Positions 18,650 through 26,602 of a DNA stretch of 64,000 bases are shown here, one piece after another. The stretch comes from CAZHMN01 sp964533705 (GTDB lineage Bacteria; Electryoneota; B3-LCP), in NCBI GenBank assembly GCA_964533705.1, contig CAZHMN010000002.1, positions 1 through 64,000 on the forward strand, read 5' to 3'. The notes below the pieces were generated by a model. That model saw nothing but the letters and a program-made list of their open reading frames with translations. It did no database searches and was not told the origin of the DNA. Every line of letters begins with the position of its first letter. Position 1 is the first letter of the stretch. A program made the translations under genes and the position numbers.

Positions 18650-19657
18650 ATGGAGACCGGTTCGCCTGCTGCGAACCGGTTTCTAACTCATTCCGCAATA
18701 TATTCAAGCGAATTAAATGAGGGGGTCATTAAAGTCCGCAAGGGTAATTCAACTCTCACTGACGCGAAATCCTCCACCTGGGGGATCGGGATCATCGGCA
18801 CTGGAGCGGTCGGCTGCGCTCTGGCTAAAGGGTTAACCCAAGCGGGTCATACCCTGACGGCACTGGTGGATAAAAAGCCTGCAGTTGCAAGAGAGCTGGC
18901 CGCAGAACTAAAACTCGATCACTATGCTCCCACCCTGGATCAGATCGGTCCGGATACGCAGATTTTGATTGTATCCGTCCCGGATTCGCAGATCCCAATA
19001 GTTGATCATTCGATCGCAAAAAGACTACCGAAAATCAGAATTAAAGCTTGCGTGCACACTTCAGGTGCCTTGCCGGGATCTTCGTTGTCGGCCGTATCAG
19101 CTGGGGGAGTTCGGGTAGCCTCACTCCACCCTCTTCAGACTTTCGCGTCCCGGGAAAAAAGCCCCGGGTTAAAAAACGTATTTTTCGCCATCGAAGGCGA
19201 TCCTGCTATATTGGAACGGCTCGAGGAACTCGTGCGACAGATGGGGGGTATACCGGTGGTAATTCCCAGCGATGGTAAAGCACTTTACCACGCTGCCGCC
19301 GTGTTTGCTTCAAACTTCATCCCTACTCTGCTGCGGGTTTCGACCGAATTGCTGGATTCGATTGGGGTTAGCCCCGAAGACAGCCGCAAAATGTTAGCCC
19401 CTCTGATGCAACAGACAATAGAAAATTGTCTGCGCATCGGTGAGATTAGTGCGCTGACGGGCCCGGTGGCGCGCGGCGACGCGCAGACTATTGCCAGGCA
19501 TTTGGATGCCATCGGCAAAGTCAATCTCCCCCTTCAGGCGATCTACAGGATTCTGAGTTTAAAGACCTTGGAACTGGCCCAGGAGAAGGGTCTGGAAGAA
19601 GTCGAGTTTAATTCCATCCTGGAGATTCTTCAGGGTAGTGTGACAGATAGTGCTTAA
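18650..19657 (+). CDS. Rossmann-fold DUF2520 protein (NADP-binding, ProC/ketopantoate-reductase-like)
   Basis: A 335-residue protein. An N-terminal NAD(P)-binding motif IGIIGTGAVGCALA at about residues 46-59 is followed by the VSVPDSQI strand and HTSGALPGSSL. The C-terminal helical DUF2520 domain includes HAAAVFASNFIPTLL and LTGPVARGDAQTI. Members look like small dehydrogenases of the 6-phosphogluconate/pyrroline-carboxylate reductase superfamily, but their substrate is not established. The start is uncertain: ATG 18650 is the only standard in-frame start, has no good ribosome site, and adds about 44 residues before the Rossmann fold that overlap a terminator-like hairpin. A rare start nearer 18720-18760 is possible. 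PorX follows 55 bases later. Confidence 0.75.
   Translation: METGSPAANRFLTHSAIYSSELNEGVIKVRKGNSTLTDAKSSTWGIGIIGTGAVGCALAKGLTQAGHTLTALVDKKPAVARELAAELKLDHYAPTLDQIGPDTQILIVSVPDSQIPIVDHSIAKRLPKIRIKACVHTSGALPGSSLSAVSAGGVRVASLHPLQTFASREKSPGLKNVFFAIEGDPAILERLEELVRQMGGIPVVIPSDGKALYHAAAVFASNFIPTLLRVSTELLDSIGVSPEDSRKMLAPLMQQTIENCLRIGEISALTGPVARGDAQTIARHLDAIGKVNLPLQAIYRILSLKTLELAQEKGLEEVEFNSILEILQGSVTDSA
18656..18680 (+). terminator. Perfect hairpin just after the subtilase, inside the next reading frame's 5' end
   Basis: A 10-bp perfect stem (ACCGGTTCGC, loop CTGCT, GCGAACCGGT) is followed by TTTCTAACT. Position 34 bases after the subtilase stop suits a terminator, but it lies within codons 3-11 of the only in-frame start of the following gene. 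Confidence 0.5.
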
Positions 19658-19712
19658 GCCCCTGTGATTTGCTTTAGTGGTTTCTGCGTTTAAAGGTTGG
19701 CGAGAGGTATAA

Positions 19713-21266
19713 ATGGAACGAAAAAAAATACTCTGGGCAGATGATGAAATTGAACTTTTACGCCCTCATATTTTGTTTCTAGAAGAACGGGGTTATGACG
19801 TCACCGCCGTTACAAACGGCGAAGACGCCATCGCCCAAGCGCGCAGAAATACCTTCGATGTTATTCTTCTCGATGAACACATGTCCGGAAGGGACGGGAT
19901 TGCCACCTTTTCTGAGATCAAAGCGTTGCGCCCCGGCATCTCTACGGTGATGATCACCAAAAGCGAAGAAGAAGGACTAATGGAGGAAGCCATCGGGCAG
20001 CAGATTGATGACTTTCTGACCAAACCGGTCAATCCCAGCCAGATTCTCCTGGTGCTGAAAAAGTTAACTGAAGCTTCAAAGATAAACAGAGATCGTATCG
20101 CCAGGGATTATTTAGCTCAATTCAACCAGATTTCCGCTCTGATTTCCGCCGGCGCATCCTGGGAGGATTGGATAGATATCCACGTTAAACTGTCCCAGTG
20201 GGATATCGAATTGGAGCGTTTTCCTGATCTCGGTCTATCAGACGTTTTTCAAGATCAGAGAAGCCATTGTAACCTCGAATTCTGTCGTTATATCGAAGAT
20301 AACTACCTAACCTGGATTCATGGGGATGACCGGCCGCTGCTCTCGCCGGATATCGCCAAGGAATTTCTGGCCACGCCTTTGAAGCAGGGCCGCAACGTCC
20401 TCTTTCTGGTCATTGACTGCCTGCGGATGGATCAATACCTGGCGATTGAGCCGTTATTATCCGAACTATTCAATATCAAGCGCGACTATTACTTCTCAAT
20501 ACTCCCAACCTCTACGCCGTATTCCCGCAACGCCATCTTCAGCGGAATCTACCCCAGCGATCTGGAACGTCAATTTCCCGATCTCTGGAAGCGCACCGAA
20601 GATGACGAATCTTCATCGAATCGTTTCGAACATCAGTTGTTGGATCAGCAGCTCGCCAAACTCGGAGTCCATTTAAAATCTGACTCGAAATACGTCAAAA
20701 TCTTGGATCCTGAAGAAGCAGACAACGTTGACCGCAAAGTGTCGTTTTATTTCAATCAACCGCTGGTCTCGATGGTGTTCAATTTCGTGGACATTCTGGC
20801 GCACGCACGATCCAATTCCGACGTGATCAAGGAGATGGTTCGCAACGAAGCATCCTACCGAGCTGTCACCCGCTCCTGGTTCGAGCACTCCTCCCTGTTT
20901 AATATTCTGCGCAATTTCGCCAACCAGGACGTGCTGATTTTTTTGACCACGGATCATGGTTCCATCCGAACCCAGCGAAGCAGCAAAGTGATCTCTGATA
21001 AGGAAGCATCCACCAACCTGCGCTATAAACACGGGCGCAATCTGAAATGCGATGATAAACACGCCATTTTCATCCGCGATCCGCAGCAGTACAAGCTTCC
21101 CAGGCGCGGCATCAACGTTAATTATATCATCGCCAAAGAGGATTATTACTTCGTCTATCCCACGAATTATCACAAGTACGTCAACCTCTATAAGAACAGT
21201 TTTCAGCACGGAGGGGTCTCGCTCGAAGAGATGATATTACCCGTCATTACCATGAGCCCCAAATAG
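19713..21266 (+). CDS. porX: PorX-type response regulator with PglZ (alkaline-phosphatase-like) domain
   Basis: A 517-residue two-domain protein. The receiver domain (1-120) has ADDEIE near the start, Asp54 in ILLDEHMSGRDG and Lys in FLTKPVNPS. A helical linker follows, then a PglZ domain from about 205 with FLVIDCLRMDQ (metal-binding Asp), STPYSRNAIFSG (nucleophile Thr/Ser region) and LTTDHGSI (metal-binding Asp/His). In Bacteroidota PorX is the two-component regulator needed for type IX secretion, and its PglZ domain is a zinc phosphodiesterase acting on cyclic oligonucleotides. The many T9SS-tagged proteins here support the same role. The PorY sensor is not in the window. tsaE follows after 9 bases. 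Confidence 0.88.
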   Translation: MERKKILWADDEIELLRPHILFLEERGYDVTAVTNGEDAIAQARRNTFDVILLDEHMSGRDGIATFSEIKALRPGISTVMITKSEEEGLMEEAIGQQIDDFLTKPVNPSQILLVLKKLTEASKINRDRIARDYLAQFNQISALISAGASWEDWIDIHVKLSQWDIELERFPDLGLSDVFQDQRSHCNLEFCRYIEDNYLTWIHGDDRPLLSPDIAKEFLATPLKQGRNVLFLVIDCLRMDQYLAIEPLLSELFNIKRDYYFSILPTSTPYSRNAIFSGIYPSDLERQFPDLWKRTEDDESSSNRFEHQLLDQQLAKLGVHLKSDSKYVKILDPEEADNVDRKVSFYFNQPLVSMVFNFVDILAHARSNSDVIKEMVRNEASYRAVTRSWFEHSSLFNILRNFANQDVLIFLTTDHGSIRTQRSSKVISDKEASTNLRYKHGRNLKCDDKHAIFIRDPQQYKLPRRGINVNYIIAKEDYYFVYPTNYHKYVNLYKNSFQHGGVSLEEMILPVITMSPK

Positions 21267-21275
21267 AGAAACACC

Positions 21276-21770
21276 TTGATTGAGGTCATCTCAAACAGCA
21301 CTGACGACACGCAGAGGCTAGGATCGAACTTCGCAAAAATCCTACGACCGGGTGATACCGTGGCTCTTTACGGCGAGCTGGGATCGGGGAAAACTGTTTT
21401 TGTGCGGGGTGCGGTTGCCGGATTGGGATATAACGGCAGGGTCACGAGCCCGACGTTTACGCTGATTCACGAGTATCCGACTGGGGTGCCCGTGCACCAC
21501 CTCGACTGCTTCCGGCTGCGCAAACCTCAGGACGTTTTAACGCTGGGGATTGAGGAATATCTTGAAGGTGAGAGTATATTATTTGTGGAATGGGCGGATA
21601 TAATAAAGGGTTATTTCAACCAATGGTTTTGGACTATACACTTTTATTTTGTTGATAACGACGATAATAAGCGCCGCATCCAGTTTGATTTAAGTGCAGG
21701 AACGACTGCTTCCGATCGATTCGCCGAGTTGCAGGACATGATTTCCAGAATACCGGAGGTGTCCGCTTGA
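21276..21770 (+). CDS. tsaE: tRNA threonylcarbamoyladenosine biosynthesis ATPase TsaE
   Basis: A 164-residue TsaE. This small P-loop ATPase resets the TsaB-TsaD complex during t6A37 modification of tRNA. Evidence: ALYGELGSGKTVFVRGAV (Walker A), SPTFTLIHEYPTG, HHLDCFRL and VEWAD, the complete family pattern. The start is TTG 21276, 9 bases after the porX stop; no earlier ATG or GTG is usable. It overlaps tsaB by 4 bases (TTGA), showing coupled translation within the same modification pathway. The roughly 30 C-terminal residues beyond the core are divergent. Confidence 0.93.
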   Translation: MIEVISNSTDDTQRLGSNFAKILRPGDTVALYGELGSGKTVFVRGAVAGLGYNGRVTSPTFTLIHEYPTGVPVHHLDCFRLRKPQDVLTLGIEEYLEGESILFVEWADIIKGYFNQWFWTIHFYFVDNDDNKRRIQFDLSAGTTASDRFAELQDMISRIPEVSA

Positions 21771-22438
21771 TTCTGGCCATAGATACCAGCGGCGAAAACT
21801 GCGGAGTTGCCCTTTGGCGGAAAGAACTCATTGGATTTCGAGTGGTTAGTGAAAAGCTGCGGCACAACGAGGTTTTATTCACCCAAATCAAATCAATTCT
21901 GACCGATTTCGACGTTAAAGTTGATTCTCTTTCGGCCGTCGCCGTTTCATCAGGGCCGGGTTCTTTCACCGGCTTAAGGGTGGGTATGGCTGCGGCGAAG
22001 GGCCTCTGCTGGGCCTGGAAACTGCCTTTTATCGCTGTGCCCACGCTGGAAGGTCTGGCTGAGGCCGTTCCCCCGCGCATAAAGCGAGTTCTGGCGTTGA
22101 TGCCGGCACGCGCCACCGAAGTCTATTGGGCCCTTTTCGAGAATGTGGAAGGGAAATGGCTGAGACAGACAGAGGACCAGGTTAGTGACGTTTCACATCT
22201 GCGGGACGCCTGCAGGACTGAGATATTTCTATTTGGAGAGGGCTACGACAAGCACCGATCCTTGTTAGACAACCTTTTCGCTGGGCAACGTATCACCTTA
22301 AACCACGGCGCGAGAGTGGATGCTCTGGCTGTCAGCACGGCGAGACTGGCGGAAAATCGCTTTGCGGAGGGTCGGTACGACGATTTAATGGAGACTGAAC
22401 CGAAATATTGCTATGCCTTTCCGAGGAGGAAAAGTTAA
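21767..22438 (+). CDS. tsaB: tRNA threonylcarbamoyladenosine biosynthesis protein TsaB
   Basis: A 223-residue ASKHA-fold protein, the scaffolding partner of TsaD in t6A synthesis. The N-terminus ILAIDTSGENCGVAL and the signature SSGPGSFTGLRVGMAAAKGL near residues 62-81 are diagnostic. It starts at TTG 21767 overlapping the tsaE stop; the Ile-Leu-Ala-Ile-Asp-Thr strand follows immediately, as expected for TsaB. The diadenylate cyclase gene begins 3 bases after its stop with its ribosome site inside tsaB, so the run porX-tsaE-tsaB-cdaA is one operon. tsaD is not in the window. Confidence 0.93.
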   Translation: MILAIDTSGENCGVALWRKELIGFRVVSEKLRHNEVLFTQIKSILTDFDVKVDSLSAVAVSSGPGSFTGLRVGMAAAKGLCWAWKLPFIAVPTLEGLAEAVPPRIKRVLALMPARATEVYWALFENVEGKWLRQTEDQVSDVSHLRDACRTEIFLFGEGYDKHRSLLDNLFAGQRITLNHGARVDALAVSTARLAENRFAEGRYDDLMETEPKYCYAFPRRKS

Positions 22439-22441
22439 GCG

Positions 22442-23142
22442 ATGGAATTGTTCCGCATTGGGTTCTTGAGATTTACGGTTATCGACGTGCTGGACATTAT
22501 CGCAGTCTATGCCGTCTTCTACCAGCTTTACCTGATCATGAAGGGCACGCGCGCATCCCAGATGTTCGCCGGATTGATCTTAATATTCATCGCCTCTTTC
22601 CTGGTGCAATTACTGGGTATGGAAGGCATGACCTGGCTGATCCAATCCGTCACCACTGTCTGGGTCATCGCCTTCGTGATTATATTTCAGCCTGAACTGC
22701 GTCGCCTTTTGGTTCAACTGGGTCAAACCCGATTGGTTCGGGCTATCGTCAAGGAGCGGGGAACTTCGACCATAGACGAGATCACCAAGGCATCCGAGCT
22801 GCTCGCCCAGAAACGCTACGGAGCCTTAATCGTCATTCAGGGGGAAACGGGGATACGCGGTATCCTCGAGACCGGCGTTCCGGTCCGAGCGGACGTCAGC
22901 GCCGATTTGATCGTCTCCATCTTCTTCCCCCGCACACCCCTGCACGACGGCGCGGTTGTCATTAGAGGAGACATCATCGAAGCCGCCAAGTGTATCCTGC
23001 CTCTTTCCGAGAATCCCAGCATTGATCCATCCTTTGGCACGAGACACCGGGCGGCACTGGGTATTACCGAAGAGACCGACGCCACCGTCGTCGTCGTCTC
23101 CGAAGAGACCGGACGGATATCCGTCGTAAAGGACGGCCGATT
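22442..23142 (+). CDS. cdaA: Diadenylate cyclase CdaA, 3' end lost in an assembly gap
   Basis: Makes the second messenger c-di-AMP from two ATP. The first 233 residues are visible: three N-terminal transmembrane helices (about 12-28, 38-54 and 60-78) and then the DAC domain with LHDGAVVI (Asp169-Gly170-Ala171) and TRHRAALG (Arg201-His202-Arg203), the paired active-site motifs. The family is usually about 260-280 residues, so only the C-terminal tail is missing behind the N run starting at 23143. AGGAGG just before ATG 22442 is a strong ribosome site. Sequence after the gap carries a tRNA on the other strand and is not part of this protein. Confidence 0.92.
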
Positions 23143-23242
23143 NNNNNNNNNNNNNNNNNNNNNNNNNNNNNNNNNNNNNNNNNNNNNNNNNNNNNNNNNN
23201 NNNNNNNNNNNNNNNNNNNNNNNNNNNNNNNNNNNNNNNNNN
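23143..23242. other. Assembly gap (100 N)
   Basis: Exactly 100 N, the usual placeholder for a gap of unknown length. It removes the end of cdaA and everything up to the 3' end of the tRNA gene. The two sides may not be adjacent in the genome. Confidence 0.98.
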
Positions 23243-23243
23243 G

Positions 23244-23317
23244 TAGCGGCGGAGGGATTCGAACCCCCGACACGCGGATTATGATTCCGCTGCTCTAACC
23301 AGCTGAGCTACGCCGCC
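23244..23317 (-). tRNA. tRNA with CAT anticodon (Met, or Ile2)
   Basis: The minus strand folds as a full cloverleaf of 74 nt: acceptor GGCGGCG with CGCCGCT (the G1-U72 pair is a wobble), D-stem GCTC/GAGC, anticodon stem GCGGA/TCCGC with 7-base loop ATCATAA (anticodon CAT), and T-arm with TTCGAAT. Discriminator A73 and C74 are visible before the gap. It lacks the C1-A72 type mismatch and GGG/CCC anticodon stem of initiators, so it is elongator tRNA-Met or a lysidine-modified tRNA-Ile; sequence alone does not decide. Confidence 0.9.
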
Positions 23318-23327
23318 GGAAAATTTA

Positions 23328-23356
23328 AATATAAAATATCCCGGCGGCCAAGTCAA
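23328..23356 (-). promoter_or_regulatory. Promoter of the tRNA gene
   Basis: On the minus strand TTGACT (23351-23356), 17 bp, TATATT (23328-23333), ending 10 bases before the mature tRNA 5' end. This would give a very short precursor leader. Confidence 0.7.
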
Positions 23357-23404
23357 GTTTTTTCTCTGGCTCTGCGTATGAGGCATCGAAGGTTCGCAGG
23401 TTTG

Positions 23405-24763
23405 CTACTTCAGAAATAGCATGGAACCTTTCATTATGCTTGATCCCGTTTCCAGACGATACCAGTACATGCCGCTGCTCAAATCTGATCGAGGGCTGAA
23501 TGTGGCTCTCTGAATTCCGGCGTGCAAGAAACCCAAATCTCTGCTTTCCACAAGCCTACCCCTGATGTCAAACACCTCAAGAGAGACCGAGGTCGCAGTT
23601 TTAAGATTGTATACGATTACGGTCGCGGAATTGAAAGGCTCCGGGAAATTGTGCGAGAGACTGTAGGATTTTTGAAGTTGCTGGGTCGGCTTGATTCCAG
23701 TTGACGACTCCTGGATCCCCACGGACAGAGGGCCGTCACCTACCAGATACGTTTCATGCAGGCTGCCACTCGCGTCCAGTTCTGCCAGATGATCTGAGTT
23801 GAAGCAGCACACCAAAACGTGATCGTCATTCGTTACCGCTACGTCCATGGCGGCGGATGGGACCAGGATGGGATTGTTCTCATCGTGATAGACCGCATAA
23901 CTGATGGCGTTGTAGGAATAGACGTAGCCATCTTCCGTCCAGCCTGCAGCCCCCAGATAGGCGATGCCATCAGACGTAAACGCAATAGAACCCGGAGATC
24001 CTCCCAGCGCGACGGTGTGTTCAACCGTTAAATCTGTCGGGTTGATGATTTCGACTTGACCCGTAATAGAAGCAAAGTCTCCGGTACAAACGACATGCAG
24101 GCGGCCATCGGGGCCGTACTCGATGACTTGTGGATTGGTGCCGATTGTCACTTCACCAAGGAAGGATAAATCGTTCAGCGAATAAGCCAGCAGCCGCCCC
24201 GGCCCGTAGGACCAGGTTTGAAAGTCATAATTGACGTCGCTGATGAACAACCGGTCGCCGACGATGCAGAGACCCTGTGGCACTCCGCCGGTGTTAATGG
24301 TGTCAATTTCCATCATCGCATTCAGATCCAGAACTGAAACGTTGCCGGTCATCCAGTTGCTTACGAAGGCCCGGTCTTCGCCGTCCAGCACAATGAAATA
24401 GGGATTGAGGCCTAGGTATATTTCGACAGTTCCTGTGGTCTGCTGAACGGAAAGATTGATGATCTGCACGTTATTCGATAGGGAATTTACGACGTACGCT
24501 ACATCGCCACTGATGACGATGTCGTTGGGAATTGAACCGAGGGAAATCGCGTTCGTGAGAACCTGTCCGCTGCTTAGGTCCACTTTTGAAAGCGTTTCAC
24601 CCAGGTTATTCACAACCCAGGCTATTGGAGCAGGTTGAGCCAAAGCGTAGCTTGCACAGAGCAAAATGGTTCCTATAAGCAGAAACTTCAGGAATTTTGC
24701 TCTGCTCTTTACTGAGGCGTGAGTCTTGGGAATGGCGACTCCGAGAACGGTACAACACTTCAT
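23405..24763 (-). CDS. Secreted YncE-type beta-propeller with T9SS sorting domain, under a B12 riboswitch
   Basis: A 452-residue exported protein. A long positively charged leader ends in a hydrophobic stretch with likely cleavage after ALA (about residue 42). Residues 45-370 hold repeated blades such as PNDIVISGDVAYVVNS, NPYFIVLDGEDRAFVSN and SPGSIAFTSDGIAYLG, typical of a seven-bladed YncE/NHL-like propeller. From about 371 a degenerate T9SS sorting domain follows (NFPEPFNSATVI, VFDIRGRLV, SSGMYWYRL). ATG 24763 has AAAGGAG 6 bases upstream. It is the only gene directly behind a complete cobalamin riboswitch, which points to corrinoid capture. BtuG of Bacteroides is a surface beta-propeller that binds B12, but that one is a lipoprotein and this has no lipobox. 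Function is inferred from context. Confidence 0.75.
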   Translation of the reverse strand: MKCCTVLGVAIPKTHASVKSRAKFLKFLLIGTILLCASYALAQPAPIAWVVNNLGETLSKVDLSSGQVLTNAISLGSIPNDIVISGDVAYVVNSLSNNVQIINLSVQQTTGTVEIYLGLNPYFIVLDGEDRAFVSNWMTGNVSVLDLNAMMEIDTINTGGVPQGLCIVGDRLFISDVNYDFQTWSYGPGRLLAYSLNDLSFLGEVTIGTNPQVIEYGPDGRLHVVCTGDFASITGQVEIINPTDLTVEHTVALGGSPGSIAFTSDGIAYLGAAGWTEDGYVYSYNAISYAVYHDENNPILVPSAAMDVAVTNDDHVLVCCFNSDHLAELDASGSLHETYLVGDGPLSVGIQESSTGIKPTQQLQKSYSLSHNFPEPFNSATVIVYNLKTATSVSLEVFDIRGRLVESRDLGFLHAGIQRATFSPRSDLSSGMYWYRLETGSSIMKGSMLFLK

Positions 24764-24839
24764 GTTTTACTCCTTTCTTTTAGGTTGATAGAGTAGAGAT
24801 AATTGGACCGCCCTGGAGCAGAGCCCCCCTTTGGAGAGC

Positions 24840-24868
24840 AAAAACCCGGATGGACCCATCCATCCGGG
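24840..24868 (-). terminator. Riboswitch expression-platform terminator
   Basis: On the minus strand a perfect 10-bp stem (CCCGGATGGA, loop TGGG, TCCATCCGGG) is followed by TTTTTG. It lies about 50 nt after the aptamer and about 75 nt before the beta-propeller ATG, where B12 binding would stop transcription. Confidence 0.85.
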
Positions 24869-24918
24869 AGCGTGCGCGAAGTGGCGCCCATCCCTATACC
24901 CCGAAGGATGCGGTCCGA

Positions 24919-25130
24919 TTTCCGCGGCAGGTCTCCTGACTTGCGAATCGTCCTCGAGCGACGCCTTCCCAACCGGATAACCCCATGGTACAAAGGCGTG
25001 GGTCTTACCTTTGACCATAGGATCCAACCAATCAGTGGCCGTGATGTCGCCGTCGTTCTCGCTCACAGTGGCGGGGGCCATTCCCGAATTTCACGGGATT
25101 CCCTATTAAGCCGTCCGGCACCGCGGAAAA
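24919..25130 (-). promoter_or_regulatory. Cobalamin (adenosylcobalamin-type) riboswitch aptamer
   Basis: Read on the minus strand, the segment is closed by a long P1 stem (TTTCCGCGG at 25121-25129 with CCGCGGAAA at 24919-24927). It contains the conserved cobalamin blocks in order: GGGAATCCCGTGAAATTCGGG, then GGCCCCCGCCACTGTGAGC, GCCACTG, GGGAAGGC, and the B12 box AGTCAGGAGACCTGCC near 24928-24943. The extended P6-type arm and the B12 box are intact, so it should bind a corrinoid. A promoter lies about 30 nt upstream and a terminator downstream, giving a transcriptional OFF switch for the gene at 23405-24763. Confidence 0.95.
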
Positions 25131-25162
25131 ATCTTGGGAAAGAACGATAGACTAACGGGTGG

Positions 25163-25191
25163 AATATAAGTAAAAATGCAGAGAATGTCAA
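25163..25191 (-). promoter_or_regulatory. Promoter of the B12-riboswitch transcript
   Basis: On the minus strand TTGACA (25186-25191), 17 bp, TATATT (25163-25168). The predicted start is about 25 nt before the riboswitch P1 stem. Confidence 0.75.
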
Positions 25192-25262
25192 GTGGTTTTT
25201 GAGGGAGAACCAAAATAATTCTTAAGAAAGAATTTCCGATCATTCATGTGCTGCCGCTCGAT

Positions 25263-25898
25263 TTACTTATTCTCAGATTGATCTGTCTCGTTCTCGTTGC
25301 GAGACATCGTTTTCAAGTACAAAAGCCTCTGTACCGCCGTGTAATTGGCGAAACCGGTCAAAAACAATAAAGCTGCTTTGAGAATCCAACCCCCGAACAA
25401 TAAACCCAATCCGATCAGGATCAATCTTTCAGAACGCTGCATCAGACCTATGGGACAGGTCCAACCTTTGCCCTCCGCCCTGGCCTTTACGTAGCTGACC
25501 TGAAAAGTACCCATAAGAGCCAGTGCAGTAATGAGAATCCACCAGGGTTCATTCAACAACCAGAATCGGATACCCAAACCGCAGAGTAGCAGAAAATCGG
25601 TGTAACGGTCGAAGGTTGAATCCAGAATTGCGCCGAAGCGGGTGGTCCGGCCGCTGATTTTGGCGATTTCACCGTCCACAATGTCGCTGCTTCCCATCAG
25701 AACGAGAACTATTAGCCCCCAGTGCAGGTGATCGAAAGCTAATACCAGCCCTGCGAGTAATCCGAAGAAAAGTCCGACTATACTTACAGCATCCGGTGAA
25801 ACGCCGATTCTCGATAGAAACGCGGCGATGGGATGGAGCAATCGCGTAAACCAACGTTCAACGTTGACAGGTATAATACCATTCGGGGTTTCCGACAT
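25263..25898 (-). CDS. CDP-alcohol phosphatidyltransferase family protein
   Basis: A 211-residue integral membrane enzyme. It has the signature D-G-x2-A-x9-G-x3-D-x3-D in exact form: Asp75-Gly76, Ala79-Lys80, Gly89, Asp93 and Asp97. These residues bind the metal ions and the CDP-alcohol. Family members join a CDP-diacylglycerol (or CDP-inositol-type) donor to an alcohol acceptor in phospholipid synthesis; the acceptor is not predictable here. Hydrophobic helices follow near 38-70, 100-120 and 150-180. It overlaps the upstream small membrane protein gene by one base, so the two are translated together. Confidence 0.85.
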   Translation of the reverse strand: MSETPNGIIPVNVERWFTRLLHPIAAFLSRIGVSPDAVSIVGLFFGLLAGLVLAFDHLHWGLIVLVLMGSSDIVDGEIAKISGRTTRFGAILDSTFDRYTDFLLLCGLGIRFWLLNEPWWILITALALMGTFQVSYVKARAEGKGWTCPIGLMQRSERLILIGLGLLFGGWILKAALLFLTGFANYTAVQRLLYLKTMSRNENETDQSENK

Positions 25899-26377
25899 TA
25901 GTTCATCCAGCTAATAATTCCTTGAAATCCTAAAACGAAGATCGCACATCCGATGACCGTGCCCAGGGCGATCAACCCGAAGGATTCCAGGTCCTTTAAA
26001 CCAAGCATTTTGGAAAGAATCGAACCGCTCCAAACTCCTCCGGCCAGAGGAGTCGCGACCACAACCACCACGCCCAGTCTTCCGAGATTCTGAAGATATA
26101 GCAGCCACCTTGACTGCTCCACTTTTTGCTCATTGATGAAAAATCGGTCTCTTATGACTTTAAACCATTTGAATCGCATGAAATTATTGGCCAAAAATCG
26201 CACAAAAAAAATGAGACCAAAGTCTGAAAGCACGACGATAACACCGATGGTCAGCGGCGATAATCCCATCAAAATGCCATAGGGGAAGGAGGCTTTTTTA
26301 CCGAAGAGGAGTTGAATCCCCAATAAAGTAACGATGACAGCAATAAATTCAAAAACGAAGTATCGATCCGATGACAT
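25898..26377 (-). CDS. Small multi-pass membrane protein (possible small multidrug export/PF06695-like)
   Basis: A 159-residue protein with about four hydrophobic segments (5-25, 35-60, 95-115 and 130-157). The middle block LGRLGVVVVVATPLAGGVWSGSILSKMLGL, with conserved P-x2-G-G-x2-G spacing, resembles the family annotated as putative small multidrug export proteins, whose transport role is not well proven. It is directly coupled to the CDP-alcohol phosphatidyltransferase gene, so a role in lipid or polar-headgroup handling is equally plausible. A strong promoter lies 75 bases upstream of its ATG. Confidence 0.6.
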   Translation of the reverse strand: MSSDRYFVFEFIAVIVTLLGIQLLFGKKASFPYGILMGLSPLTIGVIVVLSDFGLIFFVRFLANNFMRFKWFKVIRDRFFINEQKVEQSRWLLYLQNLGRLGVVVVVATPLAGGVWSGSILSKMLGLKDLESFGLIALGTVIGCAIFVLGFQGIISWMN

Positions 26378-26451
26378 CCCTGGTTCTTTTAATTTCAGAC
26401 GGGGGGAACTTCACTGGGTGCAGAATTGTTGCGAGTCTAAACAGACCTCAT

Positions 26452-26480
26452 AATATAGCTCTTGTATCCTCTATTGTCAA
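26452..26480 (-). promoter_or_regulatory. Promoter for the membrane protein/CDP-alcohol transferase pair
   Basis: On the minus strand TTGACA (26475-26480), 17 bp, TATATT (26452-26457), ahead of ATG 26377. Confidence 0.75.
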
Positions 26481-26534
26481 GTAAAAACAGAATAAGCAAT
26501 TCAACAAGCCTTATCCGGCCGCAGGGTGTCCTGC

Positions 26535-26576
26535 TAAATAAAAAAGGCGAAATCCTTCAAATTTCGGATTCGCCTC
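26535..26576 (-). terminator. Intrinsic terminator after the PIN/small-protein pair
   Basis: On the minus strand AGGCGAATCC pairs with GGATTTCGCCT (one bulged base), followed by TTTTTTATTT. It sits about 30 bases after the 55-residue gene. Confidence 0.75.
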
Positions 26577-26602
26577 AGTGGATACCGCAGTTGACTTTGA
26601 TC

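Noticed and set aside
22442..23284. CdaA extended past the gap to 23284
   Set aside because: The sequence after the gap is a tRNA gene on the opposite strand.
23244..23317. Initiator tRNA-fMet
   Set aside because: Standard pairing at 1-72 (G-U) and an anticodon stem without the three G-C pairs typical of initiators.
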